64,000 bases of DNA from Erythrobacter donghaensis (GTDB lineage: Bacteria; Pseudomonadota; Alphaproteobacteria; Sphingomonadales; Sphingomonadaceae), in assembly GCF_002155425.1 (NCBI RefSeq), contig NZ_MUYG01000011.1, positions 62,001 through 126,000 on the forward strand, given 5' to 3'. The position numbers were made by a program, and so were the translations under genes. Positions 34,506 to 43,368 of this stretch are shown here, piece by piece; position 1 is the first letter of the stretch; each line of letters starts with the position of its first letter. A model generated the notes under the pieces. The model was not told the origin of the DNA, ran no database searches, and was given only the letters and a program-made list of their open reading frames with translations.

Positions 34506-36361
34506 TGGATCCGCGGCTGCTCGAATATTACGAGGCCGAGCTCGAATATCTGCGGGTCCAGTCGCTCGAATTCGCCGAGCGGCACGAGGCGGCGGCAACC
34601 AATCTCGGCCTGACCGGCGGCGAGCGCGATCCCTATGTCGAGCGGCTGCTCGAAGGCGTGGCGTTCCTGTCGAGCCGGGTGCAGCTGAAGCTCGACGACC
34701 AGTTCCCGGAATTCACCCAGCACCTGCTCCAAGCGGTGCAGCCGCATTACCTCGCGCCCACGCCTTCGATCTGCATCACCGGGTTCGAGCCGGTGACGGG
34801 CGATCCGGGCTTGGCGCGCGGGTTGCTGGTGCCGCGCGGCACCCAGCTTTCGGCCGAGCCGCAAGGCAGTTCGCGCACTCCGGTGATTTTCCAGACCGGG
34901 CAGGACGTGACGCTGTGGCCGCTCAGGATCACGGAGGCGGAGTATCTCGGGAGCCGTGCGGGCGCGGCGCGCTATGCCGATCTGGCGGGGGTGCGCGCGC
35001 AGGCGGCGCTGACCTTGCGGATCGAGGCGCAGGACGGCATCGACCTGTCGACCATCGCTGCGGATGAATTGCCAATCTATCTCGACGGCGGTGAGGGGGT
35101 GGCGAACGAGCTCTACCGCCAGCTAATCGGCGAGGCGGTGGCGGTGGTGGCGCGCCCGCTCGATGTGGCGGGCTCCACCCATGCGCTGCTCGATACCCCG
35201 GCCCAGCACGGCTTCGGCGAGGACTGCGCGCTGCTGCCGGACGATGGGCGCACGCTGTCGGCCTACCGGATGCTGACCGAATATTTCGCCTGTCCCGAGC
35301 GGTTCCGCTTCGCGCGGCTGCGCGGCCTGCGCCGCGCGCTGGCGCTGTCGAGCAAGGCGGTGGAGATCACCATCCTGTTCTCGCGTTCGTCGGATGCGCT
35401 GGTGCAATCGGTCAGCACCCGCAATTTCCGCCTGTTCGCGACGCCTGCGATCAACCTGTTCGAAAAGCAATTGAGCCGCATCGCCTTCTCGGAGCGGGAG
35501 CATGAGTTCAAGGTGGTGGCGGACCGTGACGGGCCGCTCGATTTCGAGGTGTTCCGGCTTCTCAAGGTCGAGGCCTATGATCGCCAGAACCAGAACCCGC
35601 GCGAGGTAGCGCCGCTCTATTCCTATGGCTCGCTGCTGTATGATTACCGCTCGGCGATCTTCTACACCACCCGGCTGCGGCTGCGGCAAATGTCGCGCAA
35701 GGAGCGGCGCTTGCGGCGGCGCGAGGACTATGTCGGGACCGACATGTTCATCACGCTTACCAGCCCCGGCGATCCGGCGCGGCTCGAAAGCGTGCACGAT
35801 CTCGCCCTGCGTGCGCTGGTGACCAACCGGGAACTGCCGGTCGATCTCAAGGTGTCGGGCGATTTTCACCTCACCGCCGCGAGCATCGCGGCGCGCGGGA
35901 TCAAGATTCTGCGCCCACCCACGCGCCCACTGCCGCCGCTGGGGATCGGCGATGCCGCGTGGCGGGTGATCGGACACCTTACCCCCAATTACGCCACGCT
36001 GGTGAGCGAAGGCGGCGGCAATGGCGAGATGCTGCGCAATCACCTGGCGCTCTATGGCCGCCCGGACGATCCGGTGATGCGCTCGCAGATCGACGGGATC
36101 ATCGGGGTGAAGGGCGAACACGTCACCCGCCGCGTTCCGGGGATCGGGCGAATGGCGCTGGCGCGGGGCCTCAGGATCAATATCGAACTGGACGATGCCG
36201 CCTTCGATCAGGCGCGCCTGTTCCTGTTCAGCGCGGTGGTCGAACGCTTCCTGAGCGGCTTCGTCACCGTCAATTCCTTCACCGAAACGCGTTTCCACAC
36301 CAAGGCACAGGGGGAGGTTGCCGCATGGCCGCCGAGGATCGGGACGCGCGAGCCTATCTAG
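34505..36361 (+). CDS. tssF: T6SS baseplate subunit TssF
   Basis: This 618-aa wedge protein of the baseplate has the N-terminus MDPRLLEYYEAELEYLRVQ, the standard TssF opening, with HLLQAVQPHYLAPTPS and RFRFARLRGLRR further on. The ATG at 34505 shares one base with the tssE stop (TGATG); a GTG at 34502 would add one residue. Its 3' end overlaps tssG by 37 bp. Length and order are canonical (TssE-TssF-TssG). Confidence 0.96.
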   Translation: MDPRLLEYYEAELEYLRVQSLEFAERHEAAATNLGLTGGERDPYVERLLEGVAFLSSRVQLKLDDQFPEFTQHLLQAVQPHYLAPTPSICITGFEPVTGDPGLARGLLVPRGTQLSAEPQGSSRTPVIFQTGQDVTLWPLRITEAEYLGSRAGAARYADLAGVRAQAALTLRIEAQDGIDLSTIAADELPIYLDGGEGVANELYRQLIGEAVAVVARPLDVAGSTHALLDTPAQHGFGEDCALLPDDGRTLSAYRMLTEYFACPERFRFARLRGLRRALALSSKAVEITILFSRSSDALVQSVSTRNFRLFATPAINLFEKQLSRIAFSEREHEFKVVADRDGPLDFEVFRLLKVEAYDRQNQNPREVAPLYSYGSLLYDYRSAIFYTTRLRLRQMSRKERRLRRREDYVGTDMFITLTSPGDPARLESVHDLALRALVTNRELPVDLKVSGDFHLTAASIAARGIKILRPPTRPLPPLGIGDAAWRVIGHLTPNYATLVSEGGGNGEMLRNHLALYGRPDDPVMRSQIDGIIGVKGEHVTRRVPGIGRMALARGLRINIELDDAAFDQARLFLFSAVVERFLSGFVTVNSFTETRFHTKAQGEVAAWPPRIGTREPI

Positions 36362-37368
36362 GCTTCGCCGAGACCGCCGCGGCCAATGCGCCGCGCTTCA
36401 GCCTGTTCGCGCTTGTGCGCGGGCTGGCGGCGCGCGCACGGGGCAAGCCCCCGGTGGGGCAGAGCCGGATGCCTTCGCAGGATGTGGTGCGGCTGCGCCA
36501 GGTGCCGCACACGCATTATCCCGCGGCCACGCTCGACAAGGTGGAGATCGTCGCCGGGAGGGCCGAGGCGTCGGGCTACTGGCTGGGGCTGACCGGGCCG
36601 ATGTCGCCGCTGCCGCTGCACCTCACCGAATTCGCCGCCTATGAGCGCCGCTACGCCGCGCGCCGCCCGTTCGGCGATTTCCTCGACCTTCTGGCCGGGC
36701 GGTTCCTGCAATTGTTCTACCGCGCCTGGGCGACGAGCCAGCCTGCGGTGCAGGCCGACCGCATGGACGACGATCGCTTCGCGCGCTTCGTCGCCTCGCT
36801 GACCGGGGCGGGCGAGGGGGCGAAGGAGGGCGCGGCCTTCGATGCCACCACCCGCCTGCACTATGCCGCGCTGTTCGGATCGCGCCGCAGCGCCGGGGCG
36901 ATTGCGGGCGGCTTGCAGCACCTGCTCGGGCTCAAGGTGAGTTTGCGCGAATTCGTGCCCGTGCTGCGCGACATCGATGCCGCCGACCAGACCCGGCTCG
37001 GCCGCCAGCACCATCAGCTCGGCACGGCGGTGCTGGGGCGGCGGGCCTATCTGGTGGATGACCGCTTCGACGTGCGCATCGCCGCGCCCACCCAGCAGCA
37101 TTTCCGCCGCCTGCTGCCCGGCGGTGACCTTTTTCCGCTGGCCGCCGAGGCGCTCGATGCGCTTGCGCCGTCGCATCTCGAATGGGGCATCACCCTGTGC
37201 CTGCCGCAGGCCGAGGTGAAGCCGATGCGGCTGGGCGATCAGGCGCAGCTGGGCTGGTCATCATGGATCGGCACAGCGCAGAACGACGACTTGCGTGACA
37301 ACGTGCATTTGCGCCGTGCATCGGCCGCCCTGCGGCCCGGCGCGCGACTTGGGGGACGAAAAACATGA
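36325..37368 (+). CDS. tssG: T6SS baseplate subunit TssG
   Basis: This 347-aa baseplate protein forms the wedge with TssF. Recognisable segments are RFSLFALVRGLAARARGKP, LTGPMSPLPLHLTEFA and LAGRFLQLFYRAWA (the L-F-Y-R-W core), and the terminal LGWSSWIG. The frame is open well upstream, but the ATG at 36325 is chosen. It has a strong GGGGGAGG about 7 nt upstream and starts with the hydrophilic MAAEDRDARAYLGF. It overlaps tssF by 37 bp and shares ATGA with clpV at 37365. Confidence 0.95.
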   Translation: MAAEDRDARAYLGFAETAAANAPRFSLFALVRGLAARARGKPPVGQSRMPSQDVVRLRQVPHTHYPAATLDKVEIVAGRAEASGYWLGLTGPMSPLPLHLTEFAAYERRYAARRPFGDFLDLLAGRFLQLFYRAWATSQPAVQADRMDDDRFARFVASLTGAGEGAKEGAAFDATTRLHYAALFGSRRSAGAIAGGLQHLLGLKVSLREFVPVLRDIDAADQTRLGRQHHQLGTAVLGRRAYLVDDRFDVRIAAPTQQHFRRLLPGGDLFPLAAEALDALAPSHLEWGITLCLPQAEVKPMRLGDQAQLGWSSWIGTAQNDDLRDNVHLRRASAALRPGARLGGRKT

Positions 37369-40025
37369 CCGAAATCAGCCGCTCAGCCCTGTTCGGGCGC
37401 CTTAACCCGACCGCTCTTAAAGCGATCGAGACCGCCACCGGCTTCTGCAAGATGCGCGGCAACCCCTATGTCGAGCTGGTGCACTGGCTGCACATTCTGC
37501 TGCAGGACGCGCAGAACGATCTCGCGGCGATCCGCACGGCCTGCAATATCGACGACACCCAGCTGGCGCGCGACACCGTCGCCGCGCTGGACGCCCTGCC
37601 GCGCGGCGCGAGCGCGATCTCCGACTTTTCGCCCCAGATCGAGGAAGCGATCGAGAAGGGCTGGCTCTACGCCTCGCTGCAATTTGGCGCGGCCAAGGTG
37701 CGCACCGGGCATCTGCTCTACGGGATGCTCAAGACCAATACGCTGCGCAACGCGCTCCAGAACATGAGCCTCGAGTTCCGCAAAATCGACGTGAACCGGC
37801 TGGCGAGCGATTTTGAGGGGATGACGCGCGGTTCGACCGAGACGACGCAGGTCGCGGGTGCGGCGGCTGATGGTGGCTCCGGCGGCGGCAGCGCGCCCGG
37901 CGCGGGGCCGGGGGGTGAGGGCAGCGCGCTCGCGCAGTTCTCGACCGACCTGACGCAGCAGGCGCGCGACGGCAAGATCGAGACAATCATCGGCCGCGAT
38001 GCCGAAGTGCGCCAGCTGGTCGATATCCTGCTGCGTCGCCGTCAGAACAATCCGATCCTCGTCGGCGAGGCGGGCGTCGGCAAGACCGCGGTGGTCGAAG
38101 GCTTCGCCAAGCGGCTGGCCGAGGGCGAGGTGCCCCCGGCGCTGCAAGGGGTCACCCTGCGCGCGCTCGACATCGGCATGATGCAGGCCGGCGCGAGCGT
38201 GAAGGGCGAGTTCGAGAAGCGCCTGCGCGCGGTGATCGACGAGGTCGAGGGATCGGCCACCCCGATCATCCTGTTCATCGACGAAATCCACACGCTGGTC
38301 GGCGCGGGCGGAGCGGCGGGCACGGGCGATGCGGCGAACCTGCTAAAGCCTGCTCTGGCGCGCGGCAACCTGCGCACTATTGGCGCAACCACCTACGCCG
38401 AATATCGCCAGTATTTCGAGAAGGACCCGGCGCTCACCCGCCGCTTCCAGACGGTCGACATCGCCGAGCCTGACCGCGAGAAGGCGATCCTGATGATCCG
38501 CTCGATCGCGCCGATGATGGAGGGCCACCACAAGGTCGCGGTGCTCGACGAGGCGGTCGATGCGGCGGTGACGCTGTCGCAGCGCTATGTCCCCGCACGC
38601 CAGCTGCCCGACAAGGCGGTGAGCCTGCTCGACACCGCCGCCGCGCGCGTCGCTGTCTCGCAGCACGGCACCCCGGCGCGGGTCGAGGACCGCAAGCGGC
38701 GGCTCGAACTGCTCGAGGTCGAGAAGGAAGTGGTCGAGCGCGAGCGCGGCGCGCAATATCGCAGCGACGACCGCCACACCAAGATCGAGGCCGAGATCGA
38801 GGAGGCCAAGGCCGCGCTCGACGAGGCAATGGCCAAGTGGGAGGCTGAGAAGGAAGCGCTCGCCAAGGTCATCGCCGCGCGTGAAGCACTTACTGCGGCG
38901 CGCGCGCCGGGTGAGGATGGCGCGCCTGTGGGGGACGAAGAGCCCGCCCGCGCCGCGCTCGCCGAGGCGCTCGATGCGCTGGGCGCCGTGCAGGGCGACG
39001 ATCCGATGGTGTTCGGCGTGGTCGACAGCGATGCGGTTTCCGCCGTGGTCGCCGACTGGACCGGCATTCCGGTCGGGCGCATGGTCAAGGACGAGATCAA
39101 GGCGACGCTCGACCTGGCCGAGCGGATGAAGGCCCGCGTGATCGGGCAGGATCATGCGATGGACGCCATCGCCAAGCGCATCCAGACCAGCCGCGCCAAG
39201 CTCGACAATCCCAACAAGCCGGTGGGCGTGTTCTTCCTGTGCGGCCCCTCGGGCGTCGGCAAGACCGAGACCGCGGTGGTGCTGTCCGAGCTGCTGTTCG
39301 CGGGCGAGGAATCGATGATCACCATCAACATGAGCGAATTTCAGGAGGCGCACACCGTCTCCACATTGAAGGGCGCGCCTGCGGGCTATGTCGGTTACGG
39401 GCAGGGCGGCGTGCTGACCGAGGCGGTGCGGCGCAGGCCCTATTCGGTGGTGCTGCTGGACGAGGTCGAAAAAGCCCACCCCGACGTCCACGAGATGTTC
39501 TTTCAGGTCTTCGACAAGGGCTTCATGAACGATGCCGAGGGGCGGTATATCGACTTCAAGAACACCCTGATCCTGCTCACCAGCAATTGCGGCACGGACC
39601 TGATCATGGACATGTGTCAGGACCCCGAACTGATGCCCGAGCCCGAGGCGCTGGCGGCAGCGCTGCGCCCCGAACTGCTCAAGGTCTTCCCGCCTGCACT
39701 GATCGGGCGCACGGTGCAGCTCGCCTATGTGCCGCTGTCGAAGGAGATGCTCGGCGGGATCGTGCGCATCCAGCTCGACCGGATCAAGAAGCGCATTCAG
39801 GGCAACCACAAGATCGCCTTCACCTATGGCGAGGACGTGGTCGAACACATCGTCGCGCGCTGCACCGACGGGGATTCGGGCGGGCGCATGATCGACAACA
39901 TCCTGACCAACACGATGCTGCCCGAAATGTCGGTGCAGCTGCTCGAAAAGCAGATGGACGGCCTTGCGGTCAGCAGCATCACGGTGTCGGCGGGGGACAG
40001 CAGGTTCGTTTACGACTTCGGGTGA
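37365..40025 (+). CDS. tssH: T6SS AAA+ unfoldase ClpV (TssH)
   Basis: This 886-aa class I Clp ATPase disassembles contracted TssBC sheath. It has an N domain (about 1-160), a Gly/Ser linker (about 165-190) and a first AAA+ module with Walker A G234-E-A-G-V-G-K-T. A coiled-coil M domain (about 440-540) and a second AAA+ module with Walker A G627-P-S-G-V-G-K-T follow. Walker B motifs (LFIDEIHTL, VLLDEVEKAHP) are intact. It is of the ClpV rather than ClpB type given its genome context, its N domain start (EISRSALFGRLNPTALKAIE) and the short M domain. The start overlaps tssG by ATGA. It is the last core gene of the + strand run. Confidence 0.96.
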   Translation: MTEISRSALFGRLNPTALKAIETATGFCKMRGNPYVELVHWLHILLQDAQNDLAAIRTACNIDDTQLARDTVAALDALPRGASAISDFSPQIEEAIEKGWLYASLQFGAAKVRTGHLLYGMLKTNTLRNALQNMSLEFRKIDVNRLASDFEGMTRGSTETTQVAGAAADGGSGGGSAPGAGPGGEGSALAQFSTDLTQQARDGKIETIIGRDAEVRQLVDILLRRRQNNPILVGEAGVGKTAVVEGFAKRLAEGEVPPALQGVTLRALDIGMMQAGASVKGEFEKRLRAVIDEVEGSATPIILFIDEIHTLVGAGGAAGTGDAANLLKPALARGNLRTIGATTYAEYRQYFEKDPALTRRFQTVDIAEPDREKAILMIRSIAPMMEGHHKVAVLDEAVDAAVTLSQRYVPARQLPDKAVSLLDTAAARVAVSQHGTPARVEDRKRRLELLEVEKEVVERERGAQYRSDDRHTKIEAEIEEAKAALDEAMAKWEAEKEALAKVIAAREALTAARAPGEDGAPVGDEEPARAALAEALDALGAVQGDDPMVFGVVDSDAVSAVVADWTGIPVGRMVKDEIKATLDLAERMKARVIGQDHAMDAIAKRIQTSRAKLDNPNKPVGVFFLCGPSGVGKTETAVVLSELLFAGEESMITINMSEFQEAHTVSTLKGAPAGYVGYGQGGVLTEAVRRRPYSVVLLDEVEKAHPDVHEMFFQVFDKGFMNDAEGRYIDFKNTLILLTSNCGTDLIMDMCQDPELMPEPEALAAALRPELLKVFPPALIGRTVQLAYVPLSKEMLGGIVRIQLDRIKKRIQGNHKIAFTYGEDVVEHIVARCTDGDSGGRMIDNILTNTMLPEMSVQLLEKQMDGLAVSSITVSAGDSRFVYDFG

Positions 40026-40034
40026 GGGGCAAAC

Positions 40035-40289
40035 ATGCTGGGTGAGGAATTTGTCGCGCTGGCAACGAAGCGCAATGAAGCCAACAAGATCTATGCCGGG
40101 GCAATCTGCCTCGTACGCCATGTCGATCAGATCGCGGTATCGATCGCCGTGACGGGCAATAACCGGGGAAGCTTCCCGAATCGCGTGGTGCCAAAAGACA
40201 TCTTCGGCTCGAACTTCGAGCCACGCAAGGGTGGCAGCACGTATCGCGGTATTGCTCCGGGAAGGCACTTCACCGAAAAATACATCTGA
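40035..40289 (+). CDS. Small hypothetical protein following clpV
   Basis: This 84-aa ORF starts 9 bp after the clpV stop with GAGGGG about 6 nt ahead of its ATG, so translation as part of the T6SS operon is credible. The protein is soluble, has no signal peptide, and mixes a helical start (EEFVALATKRNEANKIYAG) with a basic, Gly-rich C-terminal half. Base composition is visibly less GC-rich than clpV. I do not recognise the family. Possibilities are a small accessory or immunity-type protein, or a remnant. It is convergent with the lipoprotein gene 15 bp away. Confidence 0.55.
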   Translation: MLGEEFVALATKRNEANKIYAGAICLVRHVDQIAVSIAVTGNNRGSFPNRVVPKDIFGSNFEPRKGGSTYRGIAPGRHFTEKYI

Positions 40290-40304
40290 GGCAGGTTCAG
40301 GGGA

Positions 40305-41273
40305 TCAGGATGGCATCGCCGCGCAGCTCAGCCTGATCTCGCCCGCCTTCAGATCATAGGTGATCGCCGAGCAATGCGCGATCTGGTCGCGCCCGATGCG
40401 GGTCAGCAAGTCAGGCTTGCCACGCCCCTTGCGGCGGCTGACGAGGATATTGCCGGCTTCGAACCGCGGATCGTCCTTGGCGATTTCGCCCACGCGGCGC
40501 GGGTCGCCGTAATCTTCTACGCGCACGGCGAAGCGGGTGATGGCGATTGCGCCGAGCATGATCGGCCGGGCGATGCGCATCATCCGGGTGGGGCGTTCGA
40601 CCGCGAAATCCATCACCGCAATGCCATCGGAACGCGGCTCGAATCCGCCTTCCTGATGGGTGGCAATGAAGTTGGCGGTGGGGGCGGTGATCAGGTTTTC
40701 CGCCCGTTCCGGCACGAAGATCATCATCAGCCGCTTCTTGCCCACCGCGATCTCGGTGCCCAGCCGGGCGTTGCTGCCCCCGGCGCGCTTGAGCGGGAAG
40801 GTCTGCACCACTTCGGCCTCGGCTGGCGGGGCGAGGCGGAAGGTCACGCGGGCATAGGGCAGGTGGTGCACGCCGATCATCCCGTCGGCCTTGACCGAGG
40901 CCGGACGGTCGGCCCAGGCCAGCGCCTTCGCCTCTGGCCCGGCCCCCAGATCGACCGCAGCGGTGGCCGCCTGTCCATCCACCACCACCGGGCCGAAACG
41001 CCAGCCGCGTCGGTATTCGGGCACCAGCCAGAGCCGCGCGGCGACGTCGGGATTGATCACCGGTGGCCCGAAGGCCTCGGCGCTGACTTCGAGCCGCAGG
41101 GGCTCGCCGTTGATCGTGACCGGGATGATGTTGTCGCCTTCGAGCACCAGCTCATCGGGCAGGGCTTCGGGCGCGGCGGGCGCGGGAAGAGGGGCATTTG
41201 CGGCAGCAGGAGCAATGTCCGGCGCGAGGGCGCAGCCTAGCAGCAGGGCAAGGGAAAGGCAGCGCAGGGTCAT
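40305..41273 (-). CDS. Putative lipoprotein of unknown function
   Basis: This 322-aa protein begins MTLRCLSLALLLGCALAP, with a charged start, hydrophobic core and LLGC lipobox at C14, so it is probably a lipoprotein. The mature part is beta-rich and has two similar-looking halves with PV-strands and short loops. Stretches such as LEVSAEAFGPPVINPDVAARLWL and ADGMIGVHHLPYARVTF are reminiscent of a retropepsin-like fold. No D-T/S-G catalytic triplet is present, so protease activity is not supported. It lies tail-to-tail with the small gene after clpV and looks unrelated to T6SS. It is not a TssJ by size (TssJ is about 150-200 aa). Confidence 0.65.
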   Translation of the reverse strand: MTLRCLSLALLLGCALAPDIAPAAANAPLPAPAAPEALPDELVLEGDNIIPVTINGEPLRLEVSAEAFGPPVINPDVAARLWLVPEYRRGWRFGPVVVDGQAATAAVDLGAGPEAKALAWADRPASVKADGMIGVHHLPYARVTFRLAPPAEAEVVQTFPLKRAGGSNARLGTEIAVGKKRLMMIFVPERAENLITAPTANFIATHQEGGFEPRSDGIAVMDFAVERPTRMMRIARPIMLGAIAITRFAVRVEDYGDPRRVGEIAKDDPRFEAGNILVSRRKGRGKPDLLTRIGRDQIAHCSAITYDLKAGEIRLSCAAMPS

Positions 41274-41306
41274 GACGTTGTGGATACCTGCGCGCGCGGC
41301 GTGTTC

Positions 41307-41633
41307 CTAGAGCTCTTTGCGCTGTTGCTTGCGTGCCTGACGCTGGCGATCGCGGGTCAGTTCGGCCACGTCGACCACTTCGGCGTGGGCGAGCATCCAC
41401 CAGATCCCGCCGACGATCGACGCCAGCAAGCCTGCGCCGAAAAGGCCCAGCACCTCGAAGAAGGTTGGCCCCTTGGTGTTGGCTTGGATATGATCGACAA
41501 ACCAGATCACTAGCGCCGCCAGCAATGCCATCCACACGGCAAACTGTGCCCAGCCCGCCACACCGCGCGGCACGATGCTGAAGCTCCCCGGCCCGCGCCG
41601 ATAGACGACAAAGGGCTTGCGCCTTTCACGCAT
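41307..41633 (-). CDS. Small two-TM membrane protein, copy 2
   Basis: This 108-aa protein has a basic N-tail (RERRKPFVVYRR), two hydrophobic helices (about 28-48 and 62-82) and a basic C-tail rich in R, K and Q. It is a clear paralogue of the gene at 41774-42097. Shared landmarks are KPFV(V/M)YRR, F(S/N)IVPRG, GW.Q and HAEV(V/I)D/RAEVID after helix 2. AGGAGA lies about 5 nt upstream of the ATG at 41633. Function is unknown. Confidence 0.75.
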   Translation of the reverse strand: MRERRKPFVVYRRGPGSFSIVPRGVAGWAQFAVWMALLAALVIWFVDHIQANTKGPTFFEVLGLFGAGLLASIVGGIWWMLAHAEVVDVAELTRDRQRQARKQQRKEL

Positions 41634-41773
41634 GGCACTCTCCTACGGCCTGCGCGTTCGCCAGCGCAGATCCACGACCTCGTAGCAACCGGTGCGCGAC
41701 TCGCGAGCAGGCGTGCACCGACTGACGGGATATACACGCTTTTTCCGACTGTTACAGAGCTTGTTAGGATAAG

Positions 41774-42097
41774 TTAGCTATCACGTCGTTGCCTTCCGGC
41801 AGATTTGCGTTGGTCGCGCAGCAGCTTTTCGATGTCGATCACTTCGGCGCGGGCCATGGTCCAGCGGATCAGGGCGAGGCTCCAAACCAGCACCGTCAGC
41901 AGATACAGTCCCAGTGCGATGTAGAATTCGCGCGTGCCTTCGAGCGCGTCGGCATAGGTCTCGAAGGCGATGGTCGGTGGTGCCAGCAGCACCAGCCAGA
42001 TGCCCAGCTGCACCCAGCCCTTGGCTCCGCGCGGGACGATGTTGAAGTTGTAGCGGCTGCGGCGATACATCACGAATGGCTTGTCGGCATCACGCAT
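41774..42097 (-). CDS. Small two-TM membrane protein, copy 1
   Basis: This 107-aa protein is a paralogue of the downstream 108-aa gene, with the same layout: KPFVMYRR, NIVPRGAKGW, two hydrophobic helices, then ARAEVIDIEKLL and a basic tail. ATG at 42097 is preferred because AAGGA lies about 7 nt upstream and the protein length then equals its paralogue. ATGs at 42100 and 42112 are alternatives. The start overlaps the 3' end of the ribbon-helix-helix gene by 8 nt, which puts it in the SPFH-RHH operon. Function is unknown; proximity to an SPFH scaffold suggests a membrane-microdomain partner. Confidence 0.72.
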   Translation of the reverse strand: MRDADKPFVMYRRSRYNFNIVPRGAKGWVQLGIWLVLLAPPTIAFETYADALEGTREFYIALGLYLLTVLVWSLALIRWTMARAEVIDIEKLLRDQRKSAGRQRRDS

Positions 42098-42305
42098 CAT
42101 CTGTTCCTTCATGGGCGGTGCCCGGCGGACGCCCGCGCCGGGCTGGTTCGCTGCGCGCGACCTTGACCCCGCGCCGCGCGAGCGCCTCGCGCAGGAGCAC
42201 TTCGATCTCGGCGTTCACGCTGCGCAATTCGGCATCGGCGAGCCGCTGCACTGCATCGTGAAGCGCCGGATCGAGGCGCAGGGGAAAGGCTTTCTTGGCG
42301 GGCAT
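42090..42305 (-). CDS. Ribbon-helix-helix (Arc-like) DNA-binding protein
   Basis: This 71-aa protein starts with a short beta strand (KAFPLRLDP) followed by two helices (ALHDAVQRLADAEL and VNAEIEVLLREAL). That is the ribbon-helix-helix fold of Arc/CopG-type repressors. The C-terminal 25 residues are basic and disordered. It lies 7 bp downstream of the SPFH gene and overlaps the small membrane-protein gene, so it is probably an autoregulator of this operon. The perfect AT-rich inverted repeat at 43224-43244 upstream of the SPFH gene is its most obvious candidate operator. An orphan antitoxin role is possible, but no toxin gene is adjacent. Confidence 0.8.
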   Translation of the reverse strand: MPAKKAFPLRLDPALHDAVQRLADAELRSVNAEIEVLLREALARRGVKVARSEPARRGRPPGTAHEGTDDA

Positions 42306-42312
42306 GGGACGA

Positions 42313-43197
42313 TCAGTAGAGCGACCCTGCGTTGACCACCGGGGTGGTGTCCCGCTCCGAACACAGCACCACCATCAGGTTCGACACCATCGCCGCGCGG
42401 CGCTCGTCGTCGAGGTGGACCACGTCCTTCTCGCTGAGCTGGGTCAGCGCCAGTTCCACCATCGAGACCGCGCCCTCGACCAGCTTGGCGCGCGCGGCGA
42501 TCACCGCCTCGGCCTGCTGGCGGCGCAGCATCGCCCCGGCGATTTCGGCGGCATAGGCGAGGTGCGTGAGGCCGCATTCGTCCACCGTGATCCCGGCGAC
42601 CGCCAGCCGCTCGATTAGGGCGAGCCGAAGCTCGGCCCCGACCTCCTCGTGATTGCCGCGCAGCGTGATTTCGAGATGCTCGATATCATCATAGGGGTAG
42701 CGCGAGCCGATCGACCGCACCGCCGCTTCCATCTGCGCAGTGACGAATTCGCGGTAGTCGTCGACATCGTAGAGTGCCTGCGCGGTGTCGGTGACACGCC
42801 ACACGACCTGCGCGGCCATCTCGATGGGGTTGCCGCGCGCGTCGTTGACCTTGATCTTCTCTGAGATGACGTTGTTCGCGCGCACCGCGATCTTGCTGCG
42901 GGTCAGCCACGGCAGCACCCAGCGCAGCCCCTCGGTGCGGTCGGTGCCCTTGTAAGCGCCGAACAGCTGGATCGCCGCCGCTTCGTTCGGATTGATCATG
43001 TAGAACCCGGTGAGGATCAGCAGGCCGATGGTGCCGCACAGGATCGCGAGGATCACGCCCAGCCCGCCACCCACGGCGAACTGGAAGATGGCAAACACGA
43101 CCAGCGCCAGGCTGACGAGCAGCATGACATAGCCGCTCTGGGTGTTCGCCGGGATTTCGCGGCTGCGATTGAGGGCAGGGGTGTCGGCAGGGGACAT
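42313..43197 (-). CDS. SPFH/band-7 (stomatin-like) membrane protein
   Basis: This 294-aa protein has two N-terminal hydrophobic helices (about 22-42 and 46-66) and an SPFH domain (about 70-235). SPFH features are [31 protein letters not shown] and [15 protein letters not shown] helical C-terminal region has [15 protein letters not shown]. It is expected to form membrane-scaffold oligomers, as for stomatin/flotillin proteins. The ATG at 43197 has AAGGAGA at 43204-43210 on the minus strand. It is first in an operon with an RHH protein and at least one small TM protein, and is divergent from the TIR gene. Confidence 0.9.
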   Translation of the reverse strand: MSPADTPALNRSREIPANTQSGYVMLLVSLALVVFAIFQFAVGGGLGVILAILCGTIGLLILTGFYMINPNEAAAIQLFGAYKGTDRTEGLRWVLPWLTRSKIAVRANNVISEKIKVNDARGNPIEMAAQVVWRVTDTAQALYDVDDYREFVTAQMEAAVRSIGSRYPYDDIEHLEITLRGNHEEVGAELRLALIERLAVAGITVDECGLTHLAYAAEIAGAMLRRQQAEAVIAARAKLVEGAVSMVELALTQLSEKDVVHLDDERRAAMVSNLMVVLCSERDTTPVVNAGSLY

Positions 43198-43203
43198 GAC
43201 GAA

Positions 43204-43250
43204 TCTCCTTAAGCGATATAATTATGATATCTTATTTATATCATCCCGAA
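43204..43250 (-). promoter_or_regulatory. AT-rich promoter/operator with perfect inverted repeat upstream of the SPFH operon
   Basis: In a GC-rich genome this short AT-rich block stands out. It has a perfect 7-bp inverted repeat, ATGATAT (43224-43230) and ATATCAT (43238-43244), with a 7-nt spacer. A further GATATAAT-like stretch at 43215-43222 and the SPFH ribosome site (AAGGAGA on the minus strand) follow. Spacing suits binding of a small dimeric repressor such as the RHH protein of the same operon. Promoter and operator function are inferred. Confidence 0.5.
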
Positions 43251-43368
43251 TCCTGGTCAAGCGGTTTCGCCTGTGCGCTTCCATCCGCGCAGCACGATCG
43301 CCGCTTGGCGCGCGGGGCGGTTTGGTTGTAGCAAGGCGATCAGGGCGCTTGCGAAAGGGGGGTAAGCA

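Noticed and set aside
40305-41273. Idea that the lipoprotein gene after clpV is the missing TssJ
   Set aside because: 322 residues is far longer than TssJ and it lacks the TssJ beta-sandwich features; it is also convergent to the cluster.
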